From Algoriphagus sp. (GTDB taxonomy: Bacteria > Bacteroidota > Bacteroidia > Cytophagales > Cyclobacteriaceae): DNA of 64,000 nt. Location: assembly GCF_030694375.1 (NCBI RefSeq), contig NZ_JAUXYL010000038.1, forward strand, positions 372,001-436,000. The letters are read 5' to 3'. The notes below the pieces were generated by a model. It did no database searches. It saw only the letters and a program-made list of their open reading frames with translations, and had not been told where the DNA came from. The translations under genes and the position numbers were made by a program. Below are positions 1 through 9,063 of this stretch, one piece after another. The number at the start of each line of letters is the position of its first letter. The first letter of the stretch is position 1.

Positions 1-1
1 G

Positions 2-466
2 GTCAAAAACTTGGCAACGGCTGAAATGGCTCGCATTTCAGGAGCTTTTTCAGCGACAGATCCTCTTTATCAATTCTACTATAAGCGAGAGCTCAGGCCT
101 CTGGAAAATCCTGAAGCCACTGCTTTTCAGGGTGTTCCTGCGGAAGTAATCCATTACATGACTGATCATGGGGCTTACCAATGGTACTTAAACAACATGG
201 CTTCGCTTTCGGAGCGATATGAATTTGCAAAGAGCCTGGATATGGAAAGAGGACAACGGATTCTGATGTATCACAGAATCATGCTTGAAATGAGAGATAT
301 CCTTAAAAAGTGGCAATACAAGCTGGACATGTCTTCCAATATGCTTGCCTTCCGAAAGCTGAACCAGCGGAAAATCAGCGGAGAGATTACCCTTTCAAAT
401 CCAAAAAGCGAGGAGGATAGAGCCAAGAAAATTGCTAACCAAACCCAAGTCCTAAAATGCCCATGA
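2..466 (+). CDS. Conjugation protein, C-terminal part (TraI/VirB5 position)
   Basis: The frame is open from the window edge, so the 5' end is missing; about 154 residues remain. It sits directly upstream of traJ, where Bacteroidetes conjugative transposons carry traI, a periplasmic VirB5-like mating-pore protein. The visible part is hydrophilic and helical, with no membrane segment, and ends in a Lys-rich tail. Its sequence does not look like the TraI (DUF4141) proteins I know, so the assignment comes from position only. A TTG at 11 could start a shorter product, but the open frame upstream argues for truncation by the window. Confidence 0.6.
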   Translation, partial: VKNLATAEMARISGAFSATDPLYQFYYKRELRPLENPEATAFQGVPAEVIHYMTDHGAYQWYLNNMASLSERYEFAKSLDMERGQRILMYHRIMLEMRDILKKWQYKLDMSSNMLAFRKLNQRKISGEITLSNPKSEEDRAKKIANQTQVLKCP

Positions 467-544
467 GAAAGGCTCATCACGCATGGTTATGGCTATCTAG
501 GGCATTCCATGTGGCCATTGAAAATCAATTAATAATCACATGAA

Positions 545-1699
545 ATGAAGAAGCTGATCACAGGACTATCTATTCTCCTTGGCTTGTCAATCCCCGGATT
601 TGCTCAATCGGCCAACCATGACCAGTACAAGGAGACCATAAGCTATTTGCAGGGAAACAGCATTTACGACAGGGGAGTGATGACCTTCTTTGAAGAAATG
701 AGGGATTATGGCTTTGCTCATTCCGACCCTTTCATGAGAGATGCTCAGACCTTGGCCTGTATTTTCATGCTGATTTTTTTTAGTCTCAAATGCTACGAAA
801 TGATGGCAGGGGATAAGAAGCTTGAAATTATGCCCCTGCTAAGACCATTTGCTTTGGTGATTCTTTTGATGTGGTGGCCAATTTTCTGCCAGATCATAGC
901 TTTTCCTACCGATTTGATCGCTGCCAAAACAGAAGCGCTTTTCGGGATCCAAAATGACACCAATAATGCTTTGCGACTTGACCGGGCGGCCTACATGATC
1001 GAGATGGCCGATCAGCTGGTGGAATATCAGGCAGTGACCGAGATGGCATCGGAACAGGCGCAAGAATCCGATAAAGATTTGGGGATGGTGATTGTGGATG
1101 GGGTAAAAGGATTTTTCTCCGATCAGATTCTAGCTCCTATTGTCCAAATGAGGATTAGGATGCAAACCAGCCTTCAACTGCTCGCTACCCAAATCATCGA
1201 ATTGGTGGCCATATGGATTCTAAGGGTGTGTGTCTATATCATTTTCATGTTGCAGATCATCTATTCGACGGTGTTGGTGATACTTGGGCCATTTTCAGTG
1301 GTGGTGAGTATTTTTCCAGCCTTTCGGGATGCGTTCACTACCTGGATAGCAAGGTTTGTCTCCGTCAACCTTTATGTAGGAGTGGCATATTTGATTCTCT
1401 ACATAACAGGAAGGCTCCAACAATATGCTTTGGAGGTAGAGATTGACAAGTACGAGTATTTGCTTTCAACCGGTGGTGGAGCAGATCGGCTTGAAAAAAT
1501 GGCTTGGCTGGCATCCAATGGCTTTTTGAGTTTCGGGCTGGTGATTGTAGCATTTTTTGTCAGCGCAATTGCCATCACTACCGTGCCCTCGATTTCCACT
1601 TGGATCATTTCCACTTCAGGAATTTCCTCAGCAGCAACCACCGCCGGAAGGATGGGATCTTCCGCTTCAAAATCAATTTCAAGAGCTAAACTAATCTAA
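545..1699 (+). CDS. traJ: Conjugative transposon protein TraJ (VirB6-like membrane protein)
   Basis: A 384-residue polytopic inner-membrane protein. A signal peptide (residues 1-20, ending GFAQ) precedes a soluble stretch, then hydrophobic segments near residues 75-90, 103-122, 210-260, 278-295 and 320-355. Length, topology and position before traK match TraJ of Bacteroidetes conjugative transposons, the VirB6-type channel component of the mating-pair apparatus. The ATG at 545 directly precedes the signal peptide. traK starts 2 bp after the stop, so the two are co-transcribed. The family assignment is by pattern and gene order. Confidence 0.82.
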   Translation: MKKLITGLSILLGLSIPGFAQSANHDQYKETISYLQGNSIYDRGVMTFFEEMRDYGFAHSDPFMRDAQTLACIFMLIFFSLKCYEMMAGDKKLEIMPLLRPFALVILLMWWPIFCQIIAFPTDLIAAKTEALFGIQNDTNNALRLDRAAYMIEMADQLVEYQAVTEMASEQAQESDKDLGMVIVDGVKGFFSDQILAPIVQMRIRMQTSLQLLATQIIELVAIWILRVCVYIIFMLQIIYSTVLVILGPFSVVVSIFPAFRDAFTTWIARFVSVNLYVGVAYLILYITGRLQQYALEVEIDKYEYLLSTGGGADRLEKMAWLASNGFLSFGLVIVAFFVSAIAITTVPSISTWIISTSGISSAATTAGRMGSSASKSISRAKLI

Positions 1700-1701
1700 C
1701 C

Positions 1702-2310
1702 ATGATCATCCAAAACATTGAATCGAAAATCAGATTGGCAACGGTTCTTTCCCTTGGGAGCCTGATTACCTCAATCATTATCTGCGGCTTTGTTTCGGTT
1801 TACGCCTATAAACAGGTAGCCAACGCAAGGCAGTCCATTTATATCCTGGACAATGATATACCCATTTTGGCCAAGCAGGCCAATATGCAAATGAATAGGC
1901 CCGCTGAGTACAAAGCAGCCGTGGACTTATTTCATAGCCTTTTTTTCAACCTGACTCCCGACGATAAGCACATCGAATACCAAATGAGTCGGGCTATGTA
2001 CTTCGTGGATGAGACAGGAGTCGGTCAATACAATAACCTGAAAGAAAAGGGCTACTTCAATTCCATTCTCTCCTCAAGTTCTGTGCTTTCTATCCAGACG
2101 GATTCGATTATCCTTGTTCAGAACAGGTTCCGGTATTACGGCAAGCAAAAGATAGATCGAAGAAGTGCCACGATCACCCGATCGATTATCACCGAAGGTG
2201 AATTAATAGATATCCCGAGAAGTGAGAATAACAGCCATGGGGTATTGATCACGAATTGGAAAACCATCGAAAATAAAGACCTGAGCAATGTTTCGAAAAA
2301 CACCTTCTAA
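1702..2310 (+). CDS. traK: Conjugative transposon protein TraK (VirB8-like)
   Basis: A 202-residue protein with a short cytoplasmic N-terminus, one membrane helix at about residues 15-37, and a periplasmic domain. This is the topology of TraK, the VirB8-like scaffold that links inner-membrane parts of the conjugation channel. It begins 2 bp after traJ and overlaps the next gene by 23 bp, so the tra genes form one tightly packed transcript. Length and N-terminal pattern (MIIQNIESKI, then the helix) agree with the family. Confidence 0.85.
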   Translation: MIIQNIESKIRLATVLSLGSLITSIIICGFVSVYAYKQVANARQSIYILDNDIPILAKQANMQMNRPAEYKAAVDLFHSLFFNLTPDDKHIEYQMSRAMYFVDETGVGQYNNLKEKGYFNSILSSSSVLSIQTDSIILVQNRFRYYGKQKIDRRSATITRSIITEGELIDIPRSENNSHGVLITNWKTIENKDLSNVSKNTF

Positions 2311-2719
2311 GGATCGGGAAACCACCATTTTCCAAGAACTTAAAAATGAGCTTTTTCCTCACATGGCAGGGGTTAATGGCCATTTGAAGGGGTTGATGGA
2401 TCGTCATGCCAAAATCATTTTTTGTGTCATGCTTCTTCTCATCGTAGCCTCTTTCATACTGACCTTTTTTGTGCTGAATCCTAACCCGGAGAATCAGGCT
2501 GAACATATCAAAAAAGAACTGAAGGCCATTCCGGGAGAACTGTCAGGGGAATTTTCAGCATTACAGGATTTGACCCTGAGAGCTGCGAAAATGGCGGAGT
2601 TAAAGTCTGAGATAGAACGGATTATCGACAAGGATTCCATTTCAAAGTCGGATTCCGCATACCTGGAAAAAGCAATTGAGAAACTGCAATATTTTAACAA
2701 CCACTCCCATGAAAATTGA
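2288..2719 (+). CDS. TraL-like small conjugation membrane protein
   Basis: A 143-residue protein lying exactly between traK and traM, the place of traL. It has a cytoplasmic N-terminus of about 38 residues, one membrane helix at about residues 40-60, and a helical, probably coiled-coil, C-terminal part (residues 68-140). It overlaps traK by 23 bp and traM by 11 bp, which implies translational coupling. TraL proteins diverge strongly and I rely on position and topology, so no symbol is given. Confidence 0.65.
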   Translation: MFRKTPSKDRETTIFQELKNELFPHMAGVNGHLKGLMDRHAKIIFCVMLLLIVASFILTFFVLNPNPENQAEHIKKELKAIPGELSGEFSALQDLTLRAAKMAELKSEIERIIDKDSISKSDSAYLEKAIEKLQYFNNHSHEN

Positions 2720-3932
2720 CTTCAAACAACCCAAATACATTCTGCCGATTATCATGCTCCCGTTTTTGTGTTTGCTGTTTTACGGGTATAAATCCTTCAG
2801 CAAAGACGGTCCGGCTGAGCCTGTTCAGGGGCTCAGTGGAATCCAATCCGAGATCGGCAAAGTATCGGAACAGATCCAGAAAAAACCGATTGATTCCAAA
2901 CTGGATGCTTCGAGAGAAACCTATAAAAGAGCAAATGATGGATACACGGCTATCAAAGGCTTGGAACTGGAGGTTGAAGAATCCAGCCAAATCAAAACGC
3001 TGTATAACGAGGAGGAAAAACGGCTGCTGGATTCTATCGACAACGCTTTAAAAAGCGCAGGTCTTTACTCCGGAAAACCCGAAACAGGCAATTCGATCCC
3101 ATCTGTTTTGCCACAACTTTCCAGACAGCAAAGCTTTTCTAAGGAAGATGAAGAATTACTGAATGCCATCAATCAGCTGGAAGGGAAAAAGACCCAAGTT
3201 CCCGCTAACAAATACGAAGATCCCATGGAGCTATTCAAAGCGCAGATGGCTGTGATAGACTCCATTTCCAAGGCGAATGATCCGGCTTATCAAGAGCTAC
3301 AGCTAAAAGAAAAGGAGAACCAGCCAGTAGCCAAAGAGACCGAAAACGCAGTTTATCGGGTTCAGAAGTCAGAAGGGTCCGCTACCTTATTCAATACCGT
3401 CACCAGAGAAAAAAAGGGGAAGTTCATCGAAGCAATCATTGACCAGGATATCAAGAGCGGTACTCTTGGAGCCAGATTGAGAATCCGACTTTTAGATGAT
3501 ATTCTGATTGGAAATGCAATCGTGGGCAGAGGAACTTATCTCTATGCATTGATTTCCGGATATGAAGCTCAGCGAGTGAAGCTGACCATCTCTTCGGTCA
3601 TGATCAATGACCGAATCTTCCCGATTAAACTCTCCATCTATGACGTGGATGGGATGGAAGGCCTGTATGTTCCGGCCAGTGCCTTCAGGGAATTTTCCAA
3701 AGAACTCGGAGGAAACACTACCGGAGGAATGAATCTGACTATGCAGCCAAACTCAGACGAATTGAGCCAACTGTATATGTCTGCCCTCCAACGAATGTTT
3801 ACCTCAACTTCCCAAGCCGTTTCCAAATCCATCAAAAAGAACAAGGCCAATATCAAGTATGGGACTTCTGTCTATCTGATCGATACCAACGAATTGCAGG
3901 AAAACGGAAAAATGATCCAAAACCAAAACTGA
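2709..3932 (+). CDS. traM: Conjugative transposon protein TraM (VirB10-like)
   Basis: The product has 407 residues if started at the ATG at 2709; an in-frame upstream ATG at 2676 lies deep in the preceding gene. An N-terminal membrane anchor (about residues 9-27) is followed by a long low-complexity linker rich in Glu, Lys and Ser (35-220). The conserved C-terminal domain (about 230-400) resembles the VirB10/TraM beta-barrel fold. In the family this protein spans the periplasm and connects inner and outer membrane parts of the channel. traN follows 6 bp after the stop. Confidence 0.85.
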   Translation: MKIDFKQPKYILPIIMLPFLCLLFYGYKSFSKDGPAEPVQGLSGIQSEIGKVSEQIQKKPIDSKLDASRETYKRANDGYTAIKGLELEVEESSQIKTLYNEEEKRLLDSIDNALKSAGLYSGKPETGNSIPSVLPQLSRQQSFSKEDEELLNAINQLEGKKTQVPANKYEDPMELFKAQMAVIDSISKANDPAYQELQLKEKENQPVAKETENAVYRVQKSEGSATLFNTVTREKKGKFIEAIIDQDIKSGTLGARLRIRLLDDILIGNAIVGRGTYLYALISGYEAQRVKLTISSVMINDRIFPIKLSIYDVDGMEGLYVPASAFREFSKELGGNTTGGMNLTMQPNSDELSQLYMSALQRMFTSTSQAVSKSIKKNKANIKYGTSVYLIDTNELQENGKMIQNQN

Positions 3933-3938
3933 CCTACC

Positions 3939-4775
3939 ATGAGACAAAAGATTATAACCCTTATCCTTTGGGCGATATCCATTTCGGGCTTTGCCCAGCA
4001 AAACGGAACGCTGCTGAAAAGCCAACTTCCCAAGATCTATATCGACGAGGAAATCTCGCTACACTTTCTTTCCCCCGAGCCCATCCAATACGTGGATATC
4101 TCGACCGACAATATGATCGGGGATATTCCATTGGAGAATGTATTTCGGGTGAAAGCAATACGGGACAGTGTTTCCAACCTCAATGGATACAATAAGTCTT
4201 TGGGAGTGGTTACCATTATCGGGCAGAAGTATATCGCGCAATACGATTTATGGTATGCGCATGATGAGCGTCAGCTGAAGACTCAAATCGAAATTCTTCC
4301 TATCAATACCAGTCCCTTGGAGGTCGGTAAAATCCCCATGAGCGACCAAGAGCTTCGGTATTTTTCAATAGAGGTATTCAAGGAGAAAAAGAAGGATAAC
4401 ATCACCAAAAACAGCCAGTATGGGGTTTCCGGTCAGGTGAATAGTATCTACACTGTGGACGATTACATCTTTTTGGACATCTCCTTTATCAACAAGACCA
4501 ATCTCAAATTTGATCTGGACCAACTGAGGTTTAAGATCGAGGACAAGCGAATCACCAAAGCAACCAATGTCCAATCCATTGAGATGGAGCCGGAATACCA
4601 GCTTTTCACCCCGGAGAGCTTTGAGAAGAAATACCGCAATATCTACGTGTTTAAAAAATTCACCTTCCCCAATTCCAAGGTGTTCACCATCGAGCTTTCC
4701 GAATCCCAAATCAGTGGAAGAACGCTCTCTTTGGAGATCAAGTACGCAGACCTTTTAGCAGCAGACACACTTTAA
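3939..4775 (+). CDS. traN: Conjugative transposon protein TraN (VirB9-like)
   Basis: A 278-residue exported protein. The signal peptide covers residues 1-20 (cleavage after GFAQ). The mature part is beta-rich, as in TraN/VirB9 proteins that form the outer-membrane core of the conjugation channel with TraM. It follows traM by 6 bp. traO, traP and traQ, which usually follow traN in Bacteroides elements, are not found; a coupling-protein gene comes next instead, so this element has a rearranged or different tra operon. Confidence 0.82.
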   Translation: MRQKIITLILWAISISGFAQQNGTLLKSQLPKIYIDEEISLHFLSPEPIQYVDISTDNMIGDIPLENVFRVKAIRDSVSNLNGYNKSLGVVTIIGQKYIAQYDLWYAHDERQLKTQIEILPINTSPLEVGKIPMSDQELRYFSIEVFKEKKKDNITKNSQYGVSGQVNSIYTVDDYIFLDISFINKTNLKFDLDQLRFKIEDKRITKATNVQSIEMEPEYQLFTPESFEKKYRNIYVFKKFTFPNSKVFTIELSESQISGRTLSLEIKYADLLAADTL

Positions 4776-4807
4776 AAATGATTTTTCCCTTCAACTGAGC
4801 CTTTGCC

Positions 4808-6799
4808 ATGAATGAGAAAAGAGAATTAAAAAGCCTTCATGCGACGTTTCAATTCATTGTTTACCTGATGGTGTCTTTGGACATTCTGATGTTTGTCTAT
4901 GCCCCACAGTTGTTGGCCATGGATGGGATGGAAAGGTTTCTTTCTCCCCTTTTCGAAAAGCTCCAAAACCTGAAGATTTACAGCAATGTGCTTCTTGGAA
5001 AAGTTGCCATTTTGATAGCGATTTGCCTTTCAGCCATTGGTACAGTTGCCAGAAAGAACCTGGATTTAAACCCGAGAAATCAGATCATTTTTCCTTTGGC
5101 CATCGGGTTGATTCTGTTCTTTGGTTCGATCTACCTCTATACCCTGGAAGATTCATTTTTGGTGATGGATCTCACTTCCATTCAAGACCTCGGATATTGC
5201 CTTTCTTTATTTATAGGGGCTGTTTTGATCCATACCTCCTTGGACAATGTATCTAAATTGATCAAATCGGGCCTGGGAAAGGATGAATGGAATATCGAAG
5301 GGGAATCCTTCATGCAAGACACCAAAAAAATCGAAAATCCCTATTCCGTCAACATTCCCATGAAGTTCTATTTCAAGGGAAAAGTCCGAAAAGGATGGAT
5401 CAACTTGGTCAATCCATTTAGGGGAACTTTTGTGATCGGAACCCCAGGTTCAGGGAAGTCATTTGGTGTGATCAATCCGTTTATCCGACAGATGATTGGG
5501 AAGGGATTTACCATGTGTCTATATGATTTTAAGTTTCCCGACTTGGCTCAGATTGCCTACTTCCACTATCTGAAAGCTCAGGACAAAAAGAAAAACCTAA
5601 ATTTCAAATTCCATGTCATCAATCTGGACGAGGTAGAATATTCCAGGAGGATTAATCCGATCAACAGAAGGTATTTGAAGACGGTGGCCAATGCTTCGGA
5701 AACAGCAGAAGCTATTTTTCAATCCCTTCAAAAATCTGATTCGTCCGGAGGAGCAGACAAGTTTTTCGAGCAATCCGCCATCAACTTTCTCTCCGCCTGT
5801 ATCTTTTTTGTGTCTCGCTACGAGGAGGGCAAATATTCCACCTTCGCACATGTGCTGGATTTTCTCAACAGGGACTACGAGGATATTTTTAACTGTTTGA
5901 CCAAATATCCTGAACTCAGATCTATGGTGTCTCCTTTTCGAAGTGCCTTTGAAAAGAAAGTTTACAAACAGCTGGAAGGGCAGGTCGGTACCTTGAAGAT
6001 TTTCCTTTCCAGACTGAATACCAAGGAAACAGCTTGGGTTTTCAGTGGGGATGATTTCGATCTCAAAATTTCGGACCCAAATACTCCATCCATTCTTGTC
6101 CTTGCCAACAGTACCGAAACGCAGAGTATTACTGGCACCTGCTATTCGGTGATCATCAACCGGCTAACCCGATTGATCAATACCAAAGGAAACCTGCCCA
6201 CAGCTTTAATAGCCGATGAAGCGCCGACTTTTTACATCCATAAAATCGAAAACCTGATTTCTACTGCCCGGAGCAATAAAGTAGCGGTTTTGCTCGGTCT
6301 GCAGGAATTGCCTCAGTTAAATCAGCTTCAGGGAAAGGATACGGCTTCGACCATGACCTCGGTGATCGGAAATGTCCTTTGTGGCTCAGTCCGCCATAAG
6401 GATACGCTTTCTTGGTTGGAAATGATGTTTGGTAAGCGAAAGCAATTGGGGCAGAGTGTATCCATTGATCGGGACAAAACCTCGATTTCGTATAGCGAGC
6501 GATATGATCCACTGATTCCTGCAGGAAAAATTGCCTCCATGCATACCGGGGAAATTGCTGGAATTATCGCTACAGAAGGGACTCAGTTTGACGGGAAATA
6601 CAAAACCTCAAATGTTCATTGCCGGGTCAATCTCGATATGAAGGAGATCAGGCAGGAGGAAAACTCCTACCGAGCCACACCAAAATTCTATGATTTCAAA
6701 GGCAAGAAAGAAGAGATCCTTACCAAGCACTTTGAGAAAATTCACCGTCAGGTTACCGAAATCATTGAAAAGCACCGGGAAATGGCAATCCTAGATTAA
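4808..6799 (+). CDS. Type IV coupling protein (TraG/VirD4 family, MobC-like)
   Basis: A 663-residue inner-membrane ATPase that brings the relaxase-DNA complex to the mating channel. The N-terminal 140 residues hold about four hydrophobic helices (near 14-38, 58-78, 93-114, 127-145). A P-loop GTPGSGKS lies at about residues 211-218 and a Walker B-like stretch ending IADEAP at about 467-472. This is the layout of Bacteroidetes MobC/TraG coupling proteins. In many such elements this gene lies beside the relaxase genes; here it directly follows traN, and no relaxase gene is visible. The M23 peptidase gene starts 12 bp downstream. Confidence 0.88.
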   Translation: MNEKRELKSLHATFQFIVYLMVSLDILMFVYAPQLLAMDGMERFLSPLFEKLQNLKIYSNVLLGKVAILIAICLSAIGTVARKNLDLNPRNQIIFPLAIGLILFFGSIYLYTLEDSFLVMDLTSIQDLGYCLSLFIGAVLIHTSLDNVSKLIKSGLGKDEWNIEGESFMQDTKKIENPYSVNIPMKFYFKGKVRKGWINLVNPFRGTFVIGTPGSGKSFGVINPFIRQMIGKGFTMCLYDFKFPDLAQIAYFHYLKAQDKKKNLNFKFHVINLDEVEYSRRINPINRRYLKTVANASETAEAIFQSLQKSDSSGGADKFFEQSAINFLSACIFFVSRYEEGKYSTFAHVLDFLNRDYEDIFNCLTKYPELRSMVSPFRSAFEKKVYKQLEGQVGTLKIFLSRLNTKETAWVFSGDDFDLKISDPNTPSILVLANSTETQSITGTCYSVIINRLTRLINTKGNLPTALIADEAPTFYIHKIENLISTARSNKVAVLLGLQELPQLNQLQGKDTASTMTSVIGNVLCGSVRHKDTLSWLEMMFGKRKQLGQSVSIDRDKTSISYSERYDPLIPAGKIASMHTGEIAGIIATEGTQFDGKYKTSNVHCRVNLDMKEIRQEENSYRATPKFYDFKGKKEEILTKHFEKIHRQVTEIIEKHREMAILD

Positions 6800-6811
6800 G
6801 TCATTGGAATC

Positions 6812-7444
6812 ATGCAAAGGAACCTATCGATCATACTTCTTCTTTTTGTCGCTCATCAGGCATTTCCCCAATTCAATTCCATTGAATTTCGAAAGGAACT
6901 GGCTTCCGTTAACGTGATCAAGTCCACTGAATTCAAGCAGGAGGCAAAGAGATCCGATATTCAGCCTTTGTCCAAACGTGAACTAACCTTGGAAAAGAAG
7001 GAAGAGCTTGTGTTGGCTTCCCTCCCCTTGGAGGATTTTTCCCTGACTTCTGAGTTTGGTTACCGCTCCGATCCATTTTCCGGAGAAACGATATTTCATC
7101 GGGGAATCGATCTTAAAACCAAGCGTTCAAAAGTGCTTTCCATTCTTCATGGAACTGTTGTGTCGGTGGGTAATGATCCGCTTTTGGGAATTTTTGTCAA
7201 AGTCCAACACGGCATGTATGAATCGATTTACGGTCACCTTTCTCAGTCCCTTGTAGCAAAGGGAGAGCATGTTTTACCGGGTATGATCCTGGGGATTTCC
7301 GGAAGTACGGGAAGAGCTACGGGGGATCATCTGCACCTGACCATCAAAAAGGGAAAGGAATATATCAATCCAGTCTTATTCATTCAATTGATCTCAAGTC
7401 TATCGACCAAAGAAGAGGCAATCACTTATTTATCAAAACCATAA
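6812..7444 (+). CDS. M23-family peptidoglycan endopeptidase of the conjugation system
   Basis: A 210-residue exported LytM-type metallopeptidase. A signal peptide covers about residues 1-19 (ends AFPQ). The zinc ligands are visible: HxxxD at H96-D100 (in HRGID) and HxH at about residues 173-175 (in DHLHL), with the glycine-rich strands between them that are usual for M23. It lies within the tra operon, so its likely role is to cut peptide cross-links locally so the mating channel can cross the cell wall. It is short, with only about 75 residues before the catalytic domain. Confidence 0.88.
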   Translation: MQRNLSIILLLFVAHQAFPQFNSIEFRKELASVNVIKSTEFKQEAKRSDIQPLSKRELTLEKKEELVLASLPLEDFSLTSEFGYRSDPFSGETIFHRGIDLKTKRSKVLSILHGTVVSVGNDPLLGIFVKVQHGMYESIYGHLSQSLVAKGEHVLPGMILGISGSTGRATGDHLHLTIKKGKEYINPVLFIQLISSLSTKEEAITYLSKP

Positions 7445-7454
7445 AGCAAACAAT

Positions 7455-8381
7455 ATGAAAAGCCAAAATGGATTACCGATGAAGGATCTGGAGATTTTTG
7501 GAGTCATCAAAAACGGAAAATTCACCATCCCGGAAAAGGAAGTTAACGCCCTGAAGAATGGCGGAATGACCGATATCGTGGAATTAACCGACCTGAAAGG
7601 GAAAGATATTTACATCGATAAATTGCCGGCAAGACTTTCCATAGTAAGGGGAGAAGATGGGAATCCCGCCTTGCAGATTGATCCGGTTTATAGGGAACCT
7701 AACCGACATCCCAATTTGAATGACGCTGAGCAGAATCAGTTGGTCCGGAAAGAATTGGCCAACATCAAAAAAAGCTATGTGGACAAAGAAGGGAACATTC
7801 AGACCGAAATCATCGAGTACGATCAGCGAACCAAACAATTTCTTTCTTACAATCCCCGAGACATCAAAGCCCCTCAATCCGTCAATGGGCAAGAACTCGA
7901 TCCACAGCAAAAGAAGAAATACAAGGAAGGGGAAACGGTGCTGTTGGCAGATGGAACAGCGTTTCAACTTTCACCGGCTGCCCCAAAAGGCATCAGATCA
8001 AATAAATCCGGATTAGTCCTTTCGGTTTTGCTGGATGGAGGCTTGTCCTACCTATTGATCACCGGTGTTCAGAAATTGCTCGGAAAGGAAAGCCAAGAGG
8101 ATAAGGCGTATAGCGAAGGATACCTTCAAGCTATCAAGGAGGTTCAAAAGCAAGTAGAGCGAAGGATTTCCCGAAATCCGAAGGACAAAGATGCTGTCCT
8201 GGATTTGAACAACATCAAAGAAGAATATTCTAAAATTTCTGCTGATTCCTCACTCCCAAAATCGGTTAGGGATGACTTTGATATCAATGCGATCAAGCGG
8301 CTAAACAGCATCGATACGGAGGAAGGGAAGAACCCAAGAAAACGTTCCGAACAAGACAATGGCTTTGACAGAGACCTTTGA
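7455..8381 (+). CDS. Bacteroidetes mobilome protein (DUF4099/DUF3945-like)
   Basis: A 308-residue cytoplasmic protein that starts 10 bp after the M23 gene and overlaps the next gene by 23 bp. The middle part (about residues 95-170) resembles DUF3945/DUF4099 repeats found in conjugative transposons and plasmids of Bacteroidetes. A short hydrophobic stretch (about 190-210) could be a re-entrant or membrane segment, and the C-terminus is charged and helical. The function of these families is unknown. The operon position suggests a role in DNA processing or establishment. The domain call is from memory of the sequence pattern and is only moderately sure. Confidence 0.6.
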   Translation: MKSQNGLPMKDLEIFGVIKNGKFTIPEKEVNALKNGGMTDIVELTDLKGKDIYIDKLPARLSIVRGEDGNPALQIDPVYREPNRHPNLNDAEQNQLVRKELANIKKSYVDKEGNIQTEIIEYDQRTKQFLSYNPRDIKAPQSVNGQELDPQQKKKYKEGETVLLADGTAFQLSPAAPKGIRSNKSGLVLSVLLDGGLSYLLITGVQKLLGKESQEDKAYSEGYLQAIKEVQKQVERRISRNPKDKDAVLDLNNIKEEYSKISADSSLPKSVRDDFDINAIKRLNSIDTEEGKNPRKRSEQDNGFDRDL

Positions 8382-9024
8382 TATTTTGAGCTACAAAGGT
8401 GTGGATAAGGCTATCCAAGGTCTGTTTTCCAAGTTTGCCCATCAGGATCAAACGGGCCAGATTGTTTTTGACTTCTTTGATGAGCAAGGCAGGAAAGTGG
8501 ATGCTGAAATCCTGAGCCTTTACCGGAATAAACAGGCTTCAAGAGGGATTTCTACACTCAACCTTTCAGAAGATTCTCGGGCAATTTTTGTCTCAGACTC
8601 CTATGCTTCCCTGATCTGCTTTGTCAATCAATTCAAAGCCAGGATCTCCTTTGATGAAGCTGGCTTTTTGATCATTGGGGCTGAGTTTGACTTGAGCTTG
8701 TTGAATCAAGCTTTCAAGAAGATTTCAAAAAAGGCCAAGATCAATACCGTTTTCAGCTCCTCGATTTTGGGTCGGGTGATGGATTGTAAAATCCAGGATT
8801 TAATTCACGATCATGACTGTACTTATTATCTGTATAGCGATTTGGTTCACCTTAAAAATTCCAAAAAAGCCAAGAGTTCGGTTGAATCGATATTCACCTT
8901 TTCCCTGCGAACCTATTGCATCTCCCTTGGGGTGAAGCAAACTATCCGAACTTTTAAACCTAAGCAAAAGGGAGTAAAGTCCTTTTATCAGCTTAATCAG
9001 ATGAGTTGGGAAAATTTCAATTAA
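8359..9024 (+). CDS. Uncharacterised ICE protein, possibly a degenerate Toprim-like fold
   Basis: A 221-residue cytoplasmic protein that overlaps its upstream neighbour by 23 bp. I do not recognise the family. The middle (about residues 74-140) alternates hydrophobic strands and helices (FVSDSYASLICF, then GFLIIGAEFD), faintly like a Toprim or nucleotidyl-transfer core, but the acidic DxD signature is not evident. The C-terminus is basic (Lys-rich, about 195-215) and may bind nucleic acid. Its location among mobilome genes implies a role in transfer or maintenance, which is inference. Confidence 0.55.
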   Translation: MALTETFDILSYKGVDKAIQGLFSKFAHQDQTGQIVFDFFDEQGRKVDAEILSLYRNKQASRGISTLNLSEDSRAIFVSDSYASLICFVNQFKARISFDEAGFLIIGAEFDLSLLNQAFKKISKKAKINTVFSSSILGRVMDCKIQDLIHDHDCTYYLYSDLVHLKNSKKAKSSVESIFTFSLRTYCISLGVKQTIRTFKPKQKGVKSFYQLNQMSWENFN

Positions 9025-9063
9025 TACGGTTTTGCTATATTTAAACGCTGGCCACTCTAAATT